Shown in pieces: positions 8,016 to 14,059 of a stretch of 28,353 nucleotides of DNA. This stretch comes from a virus. The stretch covers positions 1 to 28,353 of the IMG/VR virus record IMGVR_UViG_3300046167_000335. The stretch is one strand, 5' to 3'. Made by a program: the position numbers and the translations under genes. Position 1 is the stretch's first letter. The number at the start of each line of letters is the position of its first letter. The notes beneath the pieces are model-generated. The model saw nothing but the letters and a program-made list of their open reading frames with translations. It was not told the origin of the DNA and made no database searches.

Positions 8016-8410
8016 AGGATCTCCAGAATGGTGGTGGTTAGCGCTGACGTGATGACAGCAATGACAATGACGATGGCAGAGTCTTTCAGATTCATGCCAA
8101 ATAAGCCCTCTGTGGGCGTTATTTCGACGCTCTCCGGCGTTTTCTTCACTAGGGAGGGTGTTGGTATAGGGTCAGCAATCTCCAAGCCGATGTTGCGGGT
8201 TTTAATTATCTCAAACCTGCGGTGATCCTTCCTGCTGCGTTCAACGTAACCTCTTTGGCAAAGGTTGCTGATGGCGTAGCGTGTTTGCTTTGGCTTCATT
8301 TCTGAACCTCTGGCGATCAGCTGCTGCCTGATGCCGTGATAGGCCATTGGGCCATGCTCTTCAAGGATTTCGTAGATGTCTCTACTAAAGCCGAGTCTTG
8401 GTTTTCTCAT
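8012..8410 (-). CDS. Winged-helix protein with C-terminal membrane anchor (132 aa)
   Basis: Residues about 8-68 read as a winged helix: RDIYEILEEHGPMAYHGIRQ, then MKPKQTRYAISNLCQRGYVE and a wing-like RSRKDHRRFEII. A Pro/Thr-rich linker follows, then a hydrophobic helix at about 110-130 (DSAIVIVIAVITSALTTTIL). A DNA-binding head tethered to the membrane is unusual. It could place phage DNA or a promoter at the envelope, or act as a membrane-sensing regulator. The gene overlaps both neighbours by 4 nt (ATGA), so it is part of the erf operon. I recognise no specific family. Confidence 0.68.
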   Translation of the reverse strand: MRKPRLGFSRDIYEILEEHGPMAYHGIRQQLIARGSEMKPKQTRYAISNLCQRGYVERSRKDHRRFEIIKTRNIGLEIADPIPTPSLVKKTPESVEITPTEGLFGMNLKDSAIVIVIAVITSALTTTILEIL

Positions 8411-9036
8411 TTGGGATTCTCCACTTTTCTGATTGCTGAACGGATGTTGCTAGGAAGCTCTGCCCACACCGCTAGTTTCATGTCACTGTCTTTGCGTAAT
8501 TCATCGAGCAGTTCTTTCATGCCTGCGTGATCTTCGGCGGAAGTGGCTTCGGTTAGAAGGGAAATATAACTAGTTCGTTTTCCCTCATCGACCTTGATGC
8601 CCTCCTCTTGGATGACAGTCTTGGTGACTGACTGGGGTTTGCGTCCCGTTGAATGCTTTGCAGCGGCGTTGCCATCGTCGTCTTCGTCTGCGGCGATCCC
8701 CAGCGCCATGGAAAGCGAATACCTTTTTGCGTAGGTCATCCCACTGCCGAAGCCTTGCGCGTTTTGCTTGTCGGCTACAACAGGCACAGGCCCAGTTCGC
8801 AGCATGTCGTTATACCCATAGAACACCGTTTCGATATGAGTCACGCCGTCGATTTGCACAGCTTCTTGTAAGAATGCGATGCCGTTGGCGTTGAGCGCTG
8901 GTTTTACAGCGTCGATCACACTCTTGAGCGAGGCGAACTTGCTCTTAAAGTGTGGGTTGGTTTGGTCAAATGCCGCATGGGTCATCTGTGACTGCGCCTT
9001 CACAAGTGCGCTAATCAAGGTTTGTTTTGATTCCAT
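8407..9036 (-). CDS. erf: ERF-family single-strand annealing recombinase
   Basis: 209 aa, typical for the family. The N-terminal part (ALVKAQSQMTHAAFDQTNPH, then FKSKFASLKSVIDAVKPAL) and the signature GSGMTYAKRYSLSMALGIAA followed by DEDDDGN (about residues 97-124) are hallmarks of Erf proteins (P22 Erf type), which anneal complementary single strands during phage recombination and genome circularisation. A low-complexity charged linker leads to a C-terminal helical tail. It lies in the leftward early operon. A clustered SSB-tip protein and the NinG-like protein across the divergent promoter suggest a recombination module. The start ATG at 9036 has an AAGGA box and overlaps the upstream gene by 26 nt. 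Confidence 0.93.
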   Translation of the reverse strand: MESKQTLISALVKAQSQMTHAAFDQTNPHFKSKFASLKSVIDAVKPALNANGIAFLQEAVQIDGVTHIETVFYGYNDMLRTGPVPVVADKQNAQGFGSGMTYAKRYSLSMALGIAADEDDDGNAAAKHSTGRKPQSVTKTVIQEEGIKVDEGKRTSYISLLTEATSAEDHAGMKELLDELRKDSDMKLAVWAELPSNIRSAIRKVENPK

Positions 9037-9196
9037 CCATCAAATCCTTTAGTTGGGTTTTAAGGTACTCGTGACGCTCTACCGAGTTTCTTGGTAAATC
9101 ACAGTTGCGGATGTTGTCCACAACCTGTGAAATGGGGGTGGGTACCAGTTCATCGTCTGGCCCATCGGTCATTAGTTCAGATTTAACGCGACCCAT
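9011..9196 (-). CDS. Small hypothetical protein (61 aa)
   Basis: Acidic, mostly helical product without membrane segment or cysteine motif (VVDNIRNCDLPRNSVERHEY, then LKTQLKDLMDGIKTNLD). It overlaps the upstream gene by 14 nt and erf by 26 nt, so it is embedded in the tightly packed early operon. An internal ATG (codon 9) is an alternative start. No family recognised. Its position just before erf could mean an accessory role in recombination, but nothing in the sequence shows this. Confidence 0.55.
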   Translation of the reverse strand: MGRVKSELMTDGPDDELVPTPISQVVDNIRNCDLPRNSVERHEYLKTQLKDLMDGIKTNLD

Positions 9197-9617
9197 GAGG
9201 AACCTCCGTCACGCAGCCAATCTGATAGCCACGATGGTAGATGAACCACTGGCCCGATTCGTTGCAGTCCCAGATGTCGGCAGAGACATAAGCACCGTTC
9301 TGATATTCACGGATCTCCCAATGGAAGTTTTCAGCCCACCACTTTTGAAGGTCTGCCATGTCTGCTCGGCTTTCACTAACCAACCCGTTCTCAAAGGTCT
9401 GGTAGTCGTCCATGCCGTACCAGTGCAGGTTAAAGTTAACGTGGTTGTTTTTAGGTTTGCCAAGATCGCAGTGAGGGCAAAGGATGAAGCCTCTGCCAGA
9501 GTCTCGGAAGTCCACCATGTCTGACTTGCAGGTTGGGCAGGTGGCTTGGTCTATGTCATCGCCCCAAAGTCTTTGGAACTCTGGGTCAGATTCGATTGGT
9601 CTATCAGGTACTAGCAT
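9183..9617 (-). CDS. Zn-ribbon protein (144 aa)
   Basis: ATG preceded by GGGGG. A four-cysteine zinc ribbon occupies about residues 27-50 (CPTCKSDM ... CPHCDLGK). The remainder is aromatic-rich with several Trp/Tyr (NLHWYGMDDYQTF; LQKWWAENFHWEIREY; WDCNESGQWFIYHRGYQIG). There is no signal peptide or membrane helix. I do not know the family. It overlaps the next upstream Zn-ribbon gene by 7 nt, making consecutive zinc-protein genes in the early block. Probably nucleic-acid- or protein-binding; function unassigned. Confidence 0.68.
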   Translation of the reverse strand: MLVPDRPIESDPEFQRLWGDDIDQATCPTCKSDMVDFRDSGRGFILCPHCDLGKPKNNHVNFNLHWYGMDDYQTFENGLVSESRADMADLQKWWAENFHWEIREYQNGAYVSADIWDCNESGQWFIYHRGYQIGCVTEVPHGSR

Positions 9618-9868
9618 GATTCCCCCTTGAAGTACGTTTCCATCAAAAATTCAACGTTTTCTATTACAACCTCCGCTCGGCGCATCCGATCAATAACAAA
9701 GACCGGCGCTTCAACGTAGTAAACAAGGCCGCAATCCCTGCAACTAGCGTTACCGCTCAACTGTCCACCCTCTTGTGACCAAACCTCGCCATCTTTGGCG
9801 AAACCCTCTATGTCTTCGAGGCATTCAAAGCAATACTTGCCAACCAAACTTTTGTAATCAGATTCCAT
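9611..9868 (-). CDS. Small four-cysteine (Zn-ribbon-like) protein (85 aa)
   Basis: Start chosen at ATG 9868 because AAGGAGG lies 4-5 nt upstream; an in-frame TTG directly before it is less likely. Cysteine pairs at YCFECLEDIEGF and SCRDCGLVYYVEAP suggest one zinc ribbon. A helical C-terminal half follows (MRRAEVVIENVEFLMETYF). Its ribosome site is directly downstream of a stop-codon hairpin (9882-9895), so translation may be coupled to the upstream gene. Function unknown. Confidence 0.65.
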   Translation of the reverse strand: MESDYKSLVGKYCFECLEDIEGFAKDGEVWSQEGGQLSGNASCRDCGLVYYVEAPVFVIDRMRRAEVVIENVEFLMETYFKGESC

Positions 9869-9875
9869 CAATCCT

Positions 9876-9895
9876 CCTTGGGCCGCTTACGCGGC
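9876..9895 (-). repeat. 20-bp repeat (copy 1): stop codon inside a GUAA-tetraloop hairpin
   Basis: On the transcript (- strand) GCCGC-GTAA-GCGGC forms a 5-bp GC stem with a GNRA-type GUAA loop. The loop contains the UAA stop of the 9887-10108 gene. The next gene's AAGGAGG follows within a few nucleotides. The same 20 bases recur at 14060-14079 in the same gene-end position. Confidence 0.75.
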
Positions 9896-10108
9896 AAGCT
9901 CTGGTCGTTTCCATTCAAGCTCTGCGATCACCTCTTTCTTGGTGCCGCGTCCGCTCACGATGCGAGTGCCGTTCTCGGTAGCAACCCATCCGCTTCCGCT
10001 TTTGCGTACAACGATGTCCTCTGCGCCTTTGACTACCCACTCAGCAGCTTCGTTTCCAAAGCCGTTACCAGCCCAGAATGCGTCTGCTTTTTTAGTAAGT
10101 TTGATCAT
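9887..10108 (-). CDS. Small hypothetical protein, first gene of leftward operon (73 aa)
   Basis: Start set at ATG 10108 because GGAG lies 6 nt upstream; an earlier ATG at 10135 in the same frame would fall inside the predicted -10 box of its own promoter. The product starts MIKLTKKADAFWAGNGFGNE and contains a short beta-like Gly/Trp region (VVRKSGSGWVATENGTRIVS), ending ELEWKRPELAA. No family is recognised. Being first behind an early promoter, it is a likely early host-takeover or regulatory factor. The stop codon lies in the loop of a stable hairpin. Confidence 0.62.
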   Translation of the reverse strand: MIKLTKKADAFWAGNGFGNEAAEWVVKGAEDIVVRKSGSGWVATENGTRIVSGRGTKKEVIAELEWKRPELAA

Positions 10109-10133
10109 CACGTTCTCCGTTGTTGTTGAAGCC

Positions 10134-10161
10134 ATAATAAACTATCGGTGTATACATGCAA
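10134..10161 (-). promoter_or_regulatory. Early leftward promoter with GGTGTA operator half-site
   Basis: Read on the - strand: TTGCAT (-35), a 16-bp spacer, TATTAT (-10). The spacer contains TACACC (GGTGTA on the + strand at 10147-10152), overlapping the 8-bp palindrome TGTATACA. It would drive the 10108-to-6695 operon. The same half-site sits in the spacer of the other two proposed repressible promoters. Confidence 0.6.
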
Positions 10162-10194
10162 GCACTAATGCAAACTTTTTTTGTATTATTGTTC

Positions 10195-10222
10195 TTGCAA
10201 ACTGCTGGTGTATCTGTACTGT
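10195..10222 (+). promoter_or_regulatory. Putative promoter of the YdaS-like regulator gene
   Basis: TTGCAA, 16-bp spacer, TACTGT, with GGTGTA at 10207-10212 inside the spacer, exactly 60 bp from the copy at 10147. The ATG at 10230 would be at or within a nucleotide or two of the start of transcription, so the message could be leaderless, as phage lambda cI is from PRM. The -10 is poor, so this is tentative. Confidence 0.4.
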
Positions 10223-10229
10223 GGACGGA

Positions 10230-10427
10230 ATGGAAACAGAAGCATTCAAAAGAGTCGTCGAGATTGTTGGGTCAAAGGCTGAGATCGCCCGACAGTGTGG
10301 GGTCAGCGGACAACATATTCAGAAATGGAAAAGCCAAGTTCCGGCTGTCCATGTGATAAAGTTGGAAAAGTTGACAGGTGGAGCGGTTCGACGCGAAGAA
10401 TTGCGACCAGATGTTTTCTACGATTAG
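10230..10427 (+). CDS. YdaS/Cro-like helix-turn-helix regulator (65 aa)
   Basis: The protein METEAFKRVVEIVGSKAEIA, then RQCGVSGQHIQKWKSQVPAV and a C-terminal LRPDVFYD, has the compact Cro-like HTH and the RPD(x)aromatic ending typical of the YdaS antitoxin family of phage and prophage regulators. In lambdoid phages such proteins occupy the cro position. It lies divergently from the leftward early operon, as expected for a switch regulator controlling both promoters. No cI-type partner with a cleavage domain is visible, and no integrase, so this may regulate early transcription rather than lysogeny. An upstream extension to 9939 in the same frame overlaps the divergent gene and is rejected; ATG 10230 gives the correct family length. 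Confidence 0.85.
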   Translation: METEAFKRVVEIVGSKAEIARQCGVSGQHIQKWKSQVPAVHVIKLEKLTGGAVRREELRPDVFYD

Positions 10428-10454
10428 CGGTCAGTCCCTCCTTCCCTCCTCCCT

Positions 10455-10489
10455 CCCCTGTTGTTGTGAGGGGCTGGCCCTTTTTATTT
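10455..10489 (+). terminator. Probable intrinsic terminator after the regulator gene
   Basis: CCCCT (10455-10459) pairs with AGGGG (10469-10473), or alternatively AGGG (10469-10472) with CCCT (10478-10481), followed by a T5 run and TATTT. It lies about 30 nt after the regulator stop. The stems are short, but the T-run and position are typical. Confidence 0.5.
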
Positions 10490-10680
10490 GCTCCACTTCG
10501 GTGGCAGAGGCTTGTACGGAAAAGCGTACGGGTGCGGGTGGTTGACCCGTTGAGCAGAACGACCAAAAGACAATTTGTTTGAAGCTGGGCGCTGTAGTAG
10601 GGAGCGCCAAATGGAACACTCGTTAATGGTGGCATAAAAACCCTCTCCCCCGTTTTAATATGGGCAGAGAGGTGGGCAGC
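10490..10680 (+). other. Structured noncoding stretch with several hairpins (gap 10428-10788)
   Basis: The 361-nt gap between the regulator and the next gene holds no convincing gene but a series of perfect stems: CCAC-TTCG-GTGG (10493-10504, a C(UUCG)G tetraloop), GTACG/CGTAC (10514-10529), CGGGT/ACCCG (10535-10549), GGCGCT/AGCGCC (10588-10608) and CCTCTC/GAGAGG (10642-10672). It could be a structured leader, a small RNA or a replication origin. It does not fold as a tRNA by eye. Confidence 0.4.
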
Positions 10681-10788
10681 GTTTGAGCCAGCGCAGAAAT
10701 GGTTGAGTGGAAATACAGCCTAACGATACAAACAAATCAAGTATGGGCCACCAAACCCCTACTAAATGTCATCTGTGGGAGAGAGAAA

Positions 10789-11106
10789 ATGGATAGAATG
10801 GATCTGATCCTTGACCGGCTCAGTCAGCGTATAACCGAGTGGGAGGGGGCGAGTAGGGAAGCAATTGAAGCAGAAACCAATTTTAAGAGCTTTGAAGCTA
10901 GCAGCCAGAAGGCGCACATGGATGCAGGGGCAAGCGCTGCTAAGGCGCAAACAGAAACCAGATCAAGCGGAGAGTGGGCCAACCACTACCGAACAGTCCA
11001 GCAAGCCAGTCTAAAGGCTGAGACACTGAAGAAAAAGATCATGCTAGGGCAACTGGCGTTTGATGCTGAACGAACCAAGCAAGCCAACCAGCGCCGTATC
11101 GTCTGA
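10789..11106 (+). CDS. Hypothetical coiled-coil protein upstream of ninG (105 aa)
   Basis: Start set at ATG 10789 (GGGAG about 8 nt upstream) rather than an earlier in-frame ATG at 10699, which lacks a ribosome site. Almost wholly helical: LILDRLSQRITEWEGASREA, then AEAETNF-like heptads and AETLKKKIMLGQLAFDAERT. There is no cysteine or membrane segment. The ATG of the NinG-like gene overlaps its stop (TGATGG), so the two are coupled and may act together in recombination or DNA processing. I cannot name a family. Confidence 0.65.
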   Translation: MDRMDLILDRLSQRITEWEGASREAIEAETNFKSFEASSQKAHMDAGASAAKAQTETRSSGEWANHYRTVQQASLKAETLKKKIMLGQLAFDAERTKQANQRRIV

Positions 11107-11537
11107 TGGCTAAGAAACAAACTTCAGCAACGCTTCGCGCTAAAGCATTGAAGACGCTGCAAAAACTTGCAAGAATCAGCGCGGCTGACGACAATGGATA
11201 CTGCAAGTGCGTTTCATGTGGCCGCTTAGACCACTACAAGAACATGGACGGCGGACACTTTATCCCGAAGGGTTCATCGAGTAGATGGGCGTTAGAGGAG
11301 CAAAATGTGCACGCCCAGTGTAAGGGCTGCAACGGCTTCGGCATGAAGCATGGCAGCGCAGAAGCGCAGTACACGATCTGGATGTTAGACTGGTACGGGA
11401 AGGAAGCAGTGGAGTACATGCTGGCGACCAAGAAAGACCCCGTGAAGTATTACGCTGCCGACTATCGAGAAATGATAGAAGACTGGGGCCAGCAGATCAT
11501 GGCCCATGAAAGACGCTTGGGGGAGCGTGGCAGATGA
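11106..11537 (+). CDS. ninG: NinG/Rap-like recombination protein
   Basis: 143 aa. Motifs in order: CKCVSCGRLDHYKNMDGGHF (zinc pair and GGHF), IPKGSSSRWALEEQNVHAQC, then KGCNGFGMKHG. These match the Cys-rich, HNH-like core of lambda NinG (Rap), which stimulates recombination at branched DNA. The second half (YTIWMLDWYGKEAVEYMLAT) is helical, as in the family; it is somewhat shorter than lambda NinG. With Erf across the divergent promoter it makes a two-part phage recombination set. It overlaps the next gene by 4 nt (ATGA). Confidence 0.9.
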   Translation: MAKKQTSATLRAKALKTLQKLARISAADDNGYCKCVSCGRLDHYKNMDGGHFIPKGSSSRWALEEQNVHAQCKGCNGFGMKHGSAEAQYTIWMLDWYGKEAVEYMLATKKDPVKYYAADYREMIEDWGQQIMAHERRLGERGR

Positions 11538-11716
11538 GACCCCCCAGGGTTGTAGCGCAAGACATGGTGAAGGCTATGGACGCAGCAGCCAAACAGGTCT
11601 GGGACTCTGAACCAAAGAATGAATCGCATGAGAAGCTGAAGGCATTGGTTTTTTTCCATGTCTGCAATTCATACGCAAGGCGAGGGGGCTATGGCAAGAC
11701 CGATCCTACCGACTGA
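11534..11716 (+). CDS. Small hypothetical protein (60 aa)
   Basis: ATG overlaps the ninG stop. The product (MRPPRVVAQDMVKAMDAAAK, then QVWDSEPKNESHEKLKALVF, ending RRGGYGKTDPTD) is basic and helical with no membrane helix. It overlaps the following gene's chosen start by 26 nt. The tight coupling supports expression. No family recognised. Confidence 0.5.
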   Translation: MRPPRVVAQDMVKAMDAAAKQVWDSEPKNESHEKLKALVFFHVCNSYARRGGYGKTDPTD

Positions 11717-12664
11717 TCCAGAGGTATTCGCAGTAGAGTTTGAGGCATTGGGCGCGACCAATATGGCGGCCAAGTACAACGTCTCGGTCAGAAACGTGTT
11801 TGCTAAACGCAAGCGGGTGGAGGGGATGTTGGGCAGGACTCTCAACGTCCCTGCGCACCTATCCAAGACCAACGGGCCGAGAAAGGCAGTTCGTCAGACG
11901 CTTACCATCAAGAAAGACAAAACCTTCTTGATTGGTTCAGACGCCCACTACGAGGCCAACACCGTAACCACTGCCCACCTTGCCTTTGTTGAATTAGCCA
12001 AGCAACTCCAGCCAGATGTCATCGTCTTGAATGGTGATCTGATGGATGGCGCGAGCATCAGCCGCCACGCCCCACTGGGGTGGGAGGAAAAGCCAACAGT
12101 AGAGCAAGAGCTAAGCACTGTAACGCAGAGGCTTTCAGAGATTGAGAAGGCAGCGCCTAACGCAGGAGCGGTTCTGGACAATGGGCAACCACGACCAGCG
12201 CTTTGATATGTCACTGGCGCAGAACGCGGCGATGTTTCAGGGAGTCCCAGGGTTTCAGCCTGAAAGACCATTTTCCTAGTTGGACGTTTTGCATGTCCCT
12301 ATGGGTAGAGGGCGCAGAGAAAGCCGATCATGATAAAGCATAGGTTCAATGGCGGGGATCCACGCAGGCTACAACAACGCCCTCAAATCTGGCGTTCACA
12401 TGGTCACGGGGCCACACTCATCAGATGGAGTGCAAGAGTTGGTCTGATTACAACTCGCATCGCTATGGCGTTCAGTGTGGGACAATGGCCGATCCGCACC
12501 AGCCGACCTTCGACTATGCCGAGGACACGCCAAAGAATTGGGTGTCAGGCTTTGTTGTCCTGACTGTCCGTGATAACTTCCTGCTAACGCCAGAGTTCGT
12601 GAAGGTTCACAAGCCAGCTGAATACGAGTGGCGCGGCGAGATCCACCGAGTAGATTACGAATGA
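11691..12664 (+). CDS. Calcineurin-like metallophosphoesterase with N-terminal HTH (interrupted by five one-base insertions)
   Basis: Removing single bases at about 12165, 12259, 12324, 12356 and 12410 restores one 322-aa frame. Residues about 1-45 (DPEVFAVEFEALGATNMAAK, then YNVSVRNVFAKRKRVE) look like a helix-turn-helix. The catalytic part carries the metallophosphoesterase signatures GSDAHYE, VLNGDLMDG, then across the frame breaks TMGNHDQRF, IKHRFNGG.HAGYNN and TGHTH. Such phage enzymes are predicted nucleases or phosphatases acting on nucleic acid or nucleotides. All metal-ligand motifs are present once the frames are joined, so I regard the breaks as sequence errors. Start: ATG 11691 behind a GGGGG box; an earlier ATG at 11658 is possible. 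Confidence 0.82.
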
Positions 12665-12861
12665 TGCGTGAAATAGACGCCACCGAGTACATCATTGCCA
12701 ACCAACTCAACTACCTGAGTGGGCGGGTGGTTCACTTGATTACGGAATACGGGGTCACGAAGGACATCCAAGTTCTGGAAGAGGCCTGCCGTGACTTGGC
12801 GACCTTGGTTCAGCGCGAGCGCTTTATAGAGGAGAGGTTTGGTGCCGACAGTTCTGATTGA
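12661..12861 (+). CDS. Small hypothetical protein (66 aa)
   Basis: ATGATG start at 12661 or 12664, overlapping the metallophosphoesterase stop. The protein is helical and charged: REIDATEYIIANQLNYLSGR, VVHLITEYGVTKDIQVLEEA, RDLATLVQRERFIEERFG. It could be a small DNA-binding or adaptor protein. No family is recognised. It belongs to the rightward early/middle operon by coupling. Confidence 0.6.
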   Translation: MMREIDATEYIIANQLNYLSGRVVHLITEYGVTKDIQVLEEACRDLATLVQRERFIEERFGADSSD

Positions 12862-13006
12862 GGATCTACCCAACAACTGTCAGGTGACAGTCATCGTCTC
12901 AGACCTCTACGAAGAGGAGCCAGACCCCAACCATCCAGCAGAGATGCCAGAGGGCCAGGATAGGGAGAATATCTGGCTGGTTAGCAAGGCTGGTCAAACT
13001 CCATAA
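12842..13006 (+). CDS. Small acidic hypothetical protein (54 aa), last gene of the rightward operon
   Basis: GTG start at 12842, overlapping the preceding gene by 20 nt. The product begins VPTVLIEDLPNNCQVTVIVS and continues with a very acidic stretch (DLYEEEPDPNHPAEMPEG). Its last 26 nt overlap the 3' end of the oppositely oriented methyltransferase gene. The beta-like start and length fit a small phage protein, but I recognise no family. It could be spurious, though it fills the gap well. Confidence 0.5.
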   Translation: MPTVLIEDLPNNCQVTVIVSDLYEEEPDPNHPAEMPEGQDRENIWLVSKAGQTP

Positions 13007-13898
13007 CGATCCGGCCAATCTCTGCAACCAGGGGTGGAACTACGGCGTTTCCGAGGGCTTTAAGTCTGTGTGACCGATTGGGAACCCCATTAGCCACTCG
13101 ACCCACGTTGGGTTCAGGGAGCCAGATTGGGGCGGTTTGTTGTCCTCTTGTGTCGCCACTGATGTCAGGGTTGGCGTGTTCCGGTTGTATTCCGATGGGT
13201 ACGCCCCCTCTTTGCTGTTGTGAGCTGTTGGTGTGGGGTACAATTTCACCATCGAGCCTAGGTCTTTTTGGATGGTTGCGCCGCTGGGACGCCTTTCCCC
13301 TTTCATCGCTTTGATCGCCATATTTACCGACGATCCTCTCTCCCCCAAACCCGCGTTCGGAGTCGGCCACCAACTGCCCGGGTCTTTCTGCATCGAAGGG
13401 GACATCTGGTTTGCTGTTGCTGTTGGAGTGTGCAACAACCCAGACTCTGTCTCGCCTATGGTGGGCGTCGACGGCACAAGCTGGAAGTACAAACGTCCAG
13501 CAGGTGTAGCCTTCCCCTTCCAAGTCAGATAGCACTTTGTCGAGTTCCATCGGGATGATTCCAGAAACATTCTCGCCAATGACCCATCTGGGAGCCACTT
13601 CGCGTATGACGCGCAGCATTTCCGGCCAGAGTGCTCTGTCATCTTCTGCGCCGAGTTGCTTCCCGGCAACACTGAATGGCTGACAAGGGAATCCCCCGCA
13701 AACAAGGTCAACTGTTCCTCGGTACTCATATCCGTTCAACTCCGTGATGTCTGAATGTATAGGGAGGGTGGGCCAATGCTGGGCCAGTATCTTTTGGCAG
13801 AAAGGGTTTTGCTCGCAGAAGGCGACAGTTTCCATACCTGCTGATTCTAGCCCAATGGAGAATCCGCCAATGCCAGAGAATAGATCAAGGACGCGCAC
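12981..13898 (-). CDS. dcm: DNA (cytosine-5) methyltransferase
   Basis: GTG start. 305 aa with the C5-methyltransferase motifs in order: I DLFSGIGGFSIGLE (AdoMet binding, residues 5-18), IV GGFPCQPFSVAG (catalytic Cys72), VI ENVSG (109-113), VIII HHRRDRVWVVAH (about 145-157) and X ALGNAVVPP (about 280-288). The region between VIII and X, where the target-recognition domain normally lies, is polar and low in hydrophobic residues (about 158-265). That is odd, and is explained if the DNA is also constrained by a second frame (13040-13729). It would methylate cytosines in a short recognition site, protecting phage DNA from restriction or marking it. Its start overlaps the upstream small exported-protein gene. 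Confidence 0.93.
   Translation of the reverse strand: MRVLDLFSGIGGFSIGLESAGMETVAFCEQNPFCQKILAQHWPTLPIHSDITELNGYEYRGTVDLVCGGFPCQPFSVAGKQLGAEDDRALWPEMLRVIREVAPRWVIGENVSGIIPMELDKVLSDLEGEGYTCWTFVLPACAVDAHHRRDRVWVVAHSNSNSKPDVPFDAERPGQLVADSERGFGGERIVGKYGDQSDERGKASQRRNHPKRPRLDGEIVPHTNSSQQQRGGVPIGIQPEHANPDISGDTRGQQTAPIWLPEPNVGRVANGVPNRSHRLKALGNAVVPPLVAEIGRIVMEFDQPC
13040..13729 (-). CDS. Long overlapping frame inside the methyltransferase gene (229 codons), possible dual coding
   Basis: Same strand, shifted one base relative to dcm, lying within its codons ~57-286. The ATG product opens MSTEEQLTLFAGDSLVSHSV and contains LTWKGKATPAGRLYFQLVPS. It has three xxPTP elements (LHTPTATA, WWPTPNAG, LYPTPTAH) and ends LNPTWVEWLMGFPIGHTDLK. 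I recall very similar proteins (LTLFAxDS ... TPAGR ... PTPTA ... LNPxWVEWLMGFPxGWT) annotated in phages and prophages, often as "methyltransferase". The framework therefore recurs in nature, though I cannot check here whether always as an overlap. Either both frames are translated, or one is an alternative descendant of the target-recognition region. The function of this product is unknown. Confidence 0.55.
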   Translation of the reverse strand: MSTEEQLTLFAGDSLVSHSVLPGSNSAQKMTEHSGRKCCASYAKWLPDGSLARMFLESSRWNSTKCYLTWKGKATPAGRLYFQLVPSTPTIGETESGLLHTPTATANQMSPSMQKDPGSWWPTPNAGLGERGSSVNMAIKAMKGERRPSGATIQKDLGSMVKLYPTPTAHNSKEGAYPSEYNRNTPTLTSVATQEDNKPPQSGSLNPTWVEWLMGFPIGHTDLKPSETP

Positions 13899-14052
13899 AA
13901 GTAAGTTCCAGATTTAGGTAGTTTGTATGGACTCCATCGCACACTCTCTCAATGTACTGCTGTTCCTCCATCACTTCGTTTTCATAGTCGTTCTGACCGG
14001 CAGCAAAGAAGCCGACGATCAAAAGCAGGGCGAGTGGGTAGCGTAGTTTCAT
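13885..14052 (-). CDS. Small exported or membrane-anchored protein (55 aa)
   Basis: ATG 14052 with AAGGGG upstream. The N-terminus MKLRYPLALLLIVGFFAAGQ is a signal peptide or membrane helix without an obvious lipobox. It is followed by a short acidic domain with two cysteines (YIERVCDGVHTNYLN, LTC). The end overlaps the methyltransferase GTG by 14 nt. It resembles in layout the small secreted "YCxMV" peptides common in phages (remembered, not tested). It may act at the envelope, for example in superinfection exclusion. Easily missed because of its size. Confidence 0.6.
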   Translation of the reverse strand: MKLRYPLALLLIVGFFAAGQNDYENEVMEEQQYIERVCDGVHTNYLNLELTCARP

Positions 14053-14059
14053 GGTATCC

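Noticed and set aside
10303-10635. 110-codon open frame on the - strand across the structured gap
   Set aside because: Low-complexity, no recognisable family, overlaps the YdaS-like gene antisense, and coincides with hairpins and a terminator.
10561-10640. Possible tRNA in the structured gap
   Set aside because: Stems do not form a cloverleaf and no CCA-type acceptor or T-arm consensus is visible.
11691-12664. Metallophosphoesterase as a true decaying pseudogene
   Set aside because: All catalytic motifs survive in the joined frame, and the same type of one-base insertion hits essential portal, scaffold and tape measure genes.
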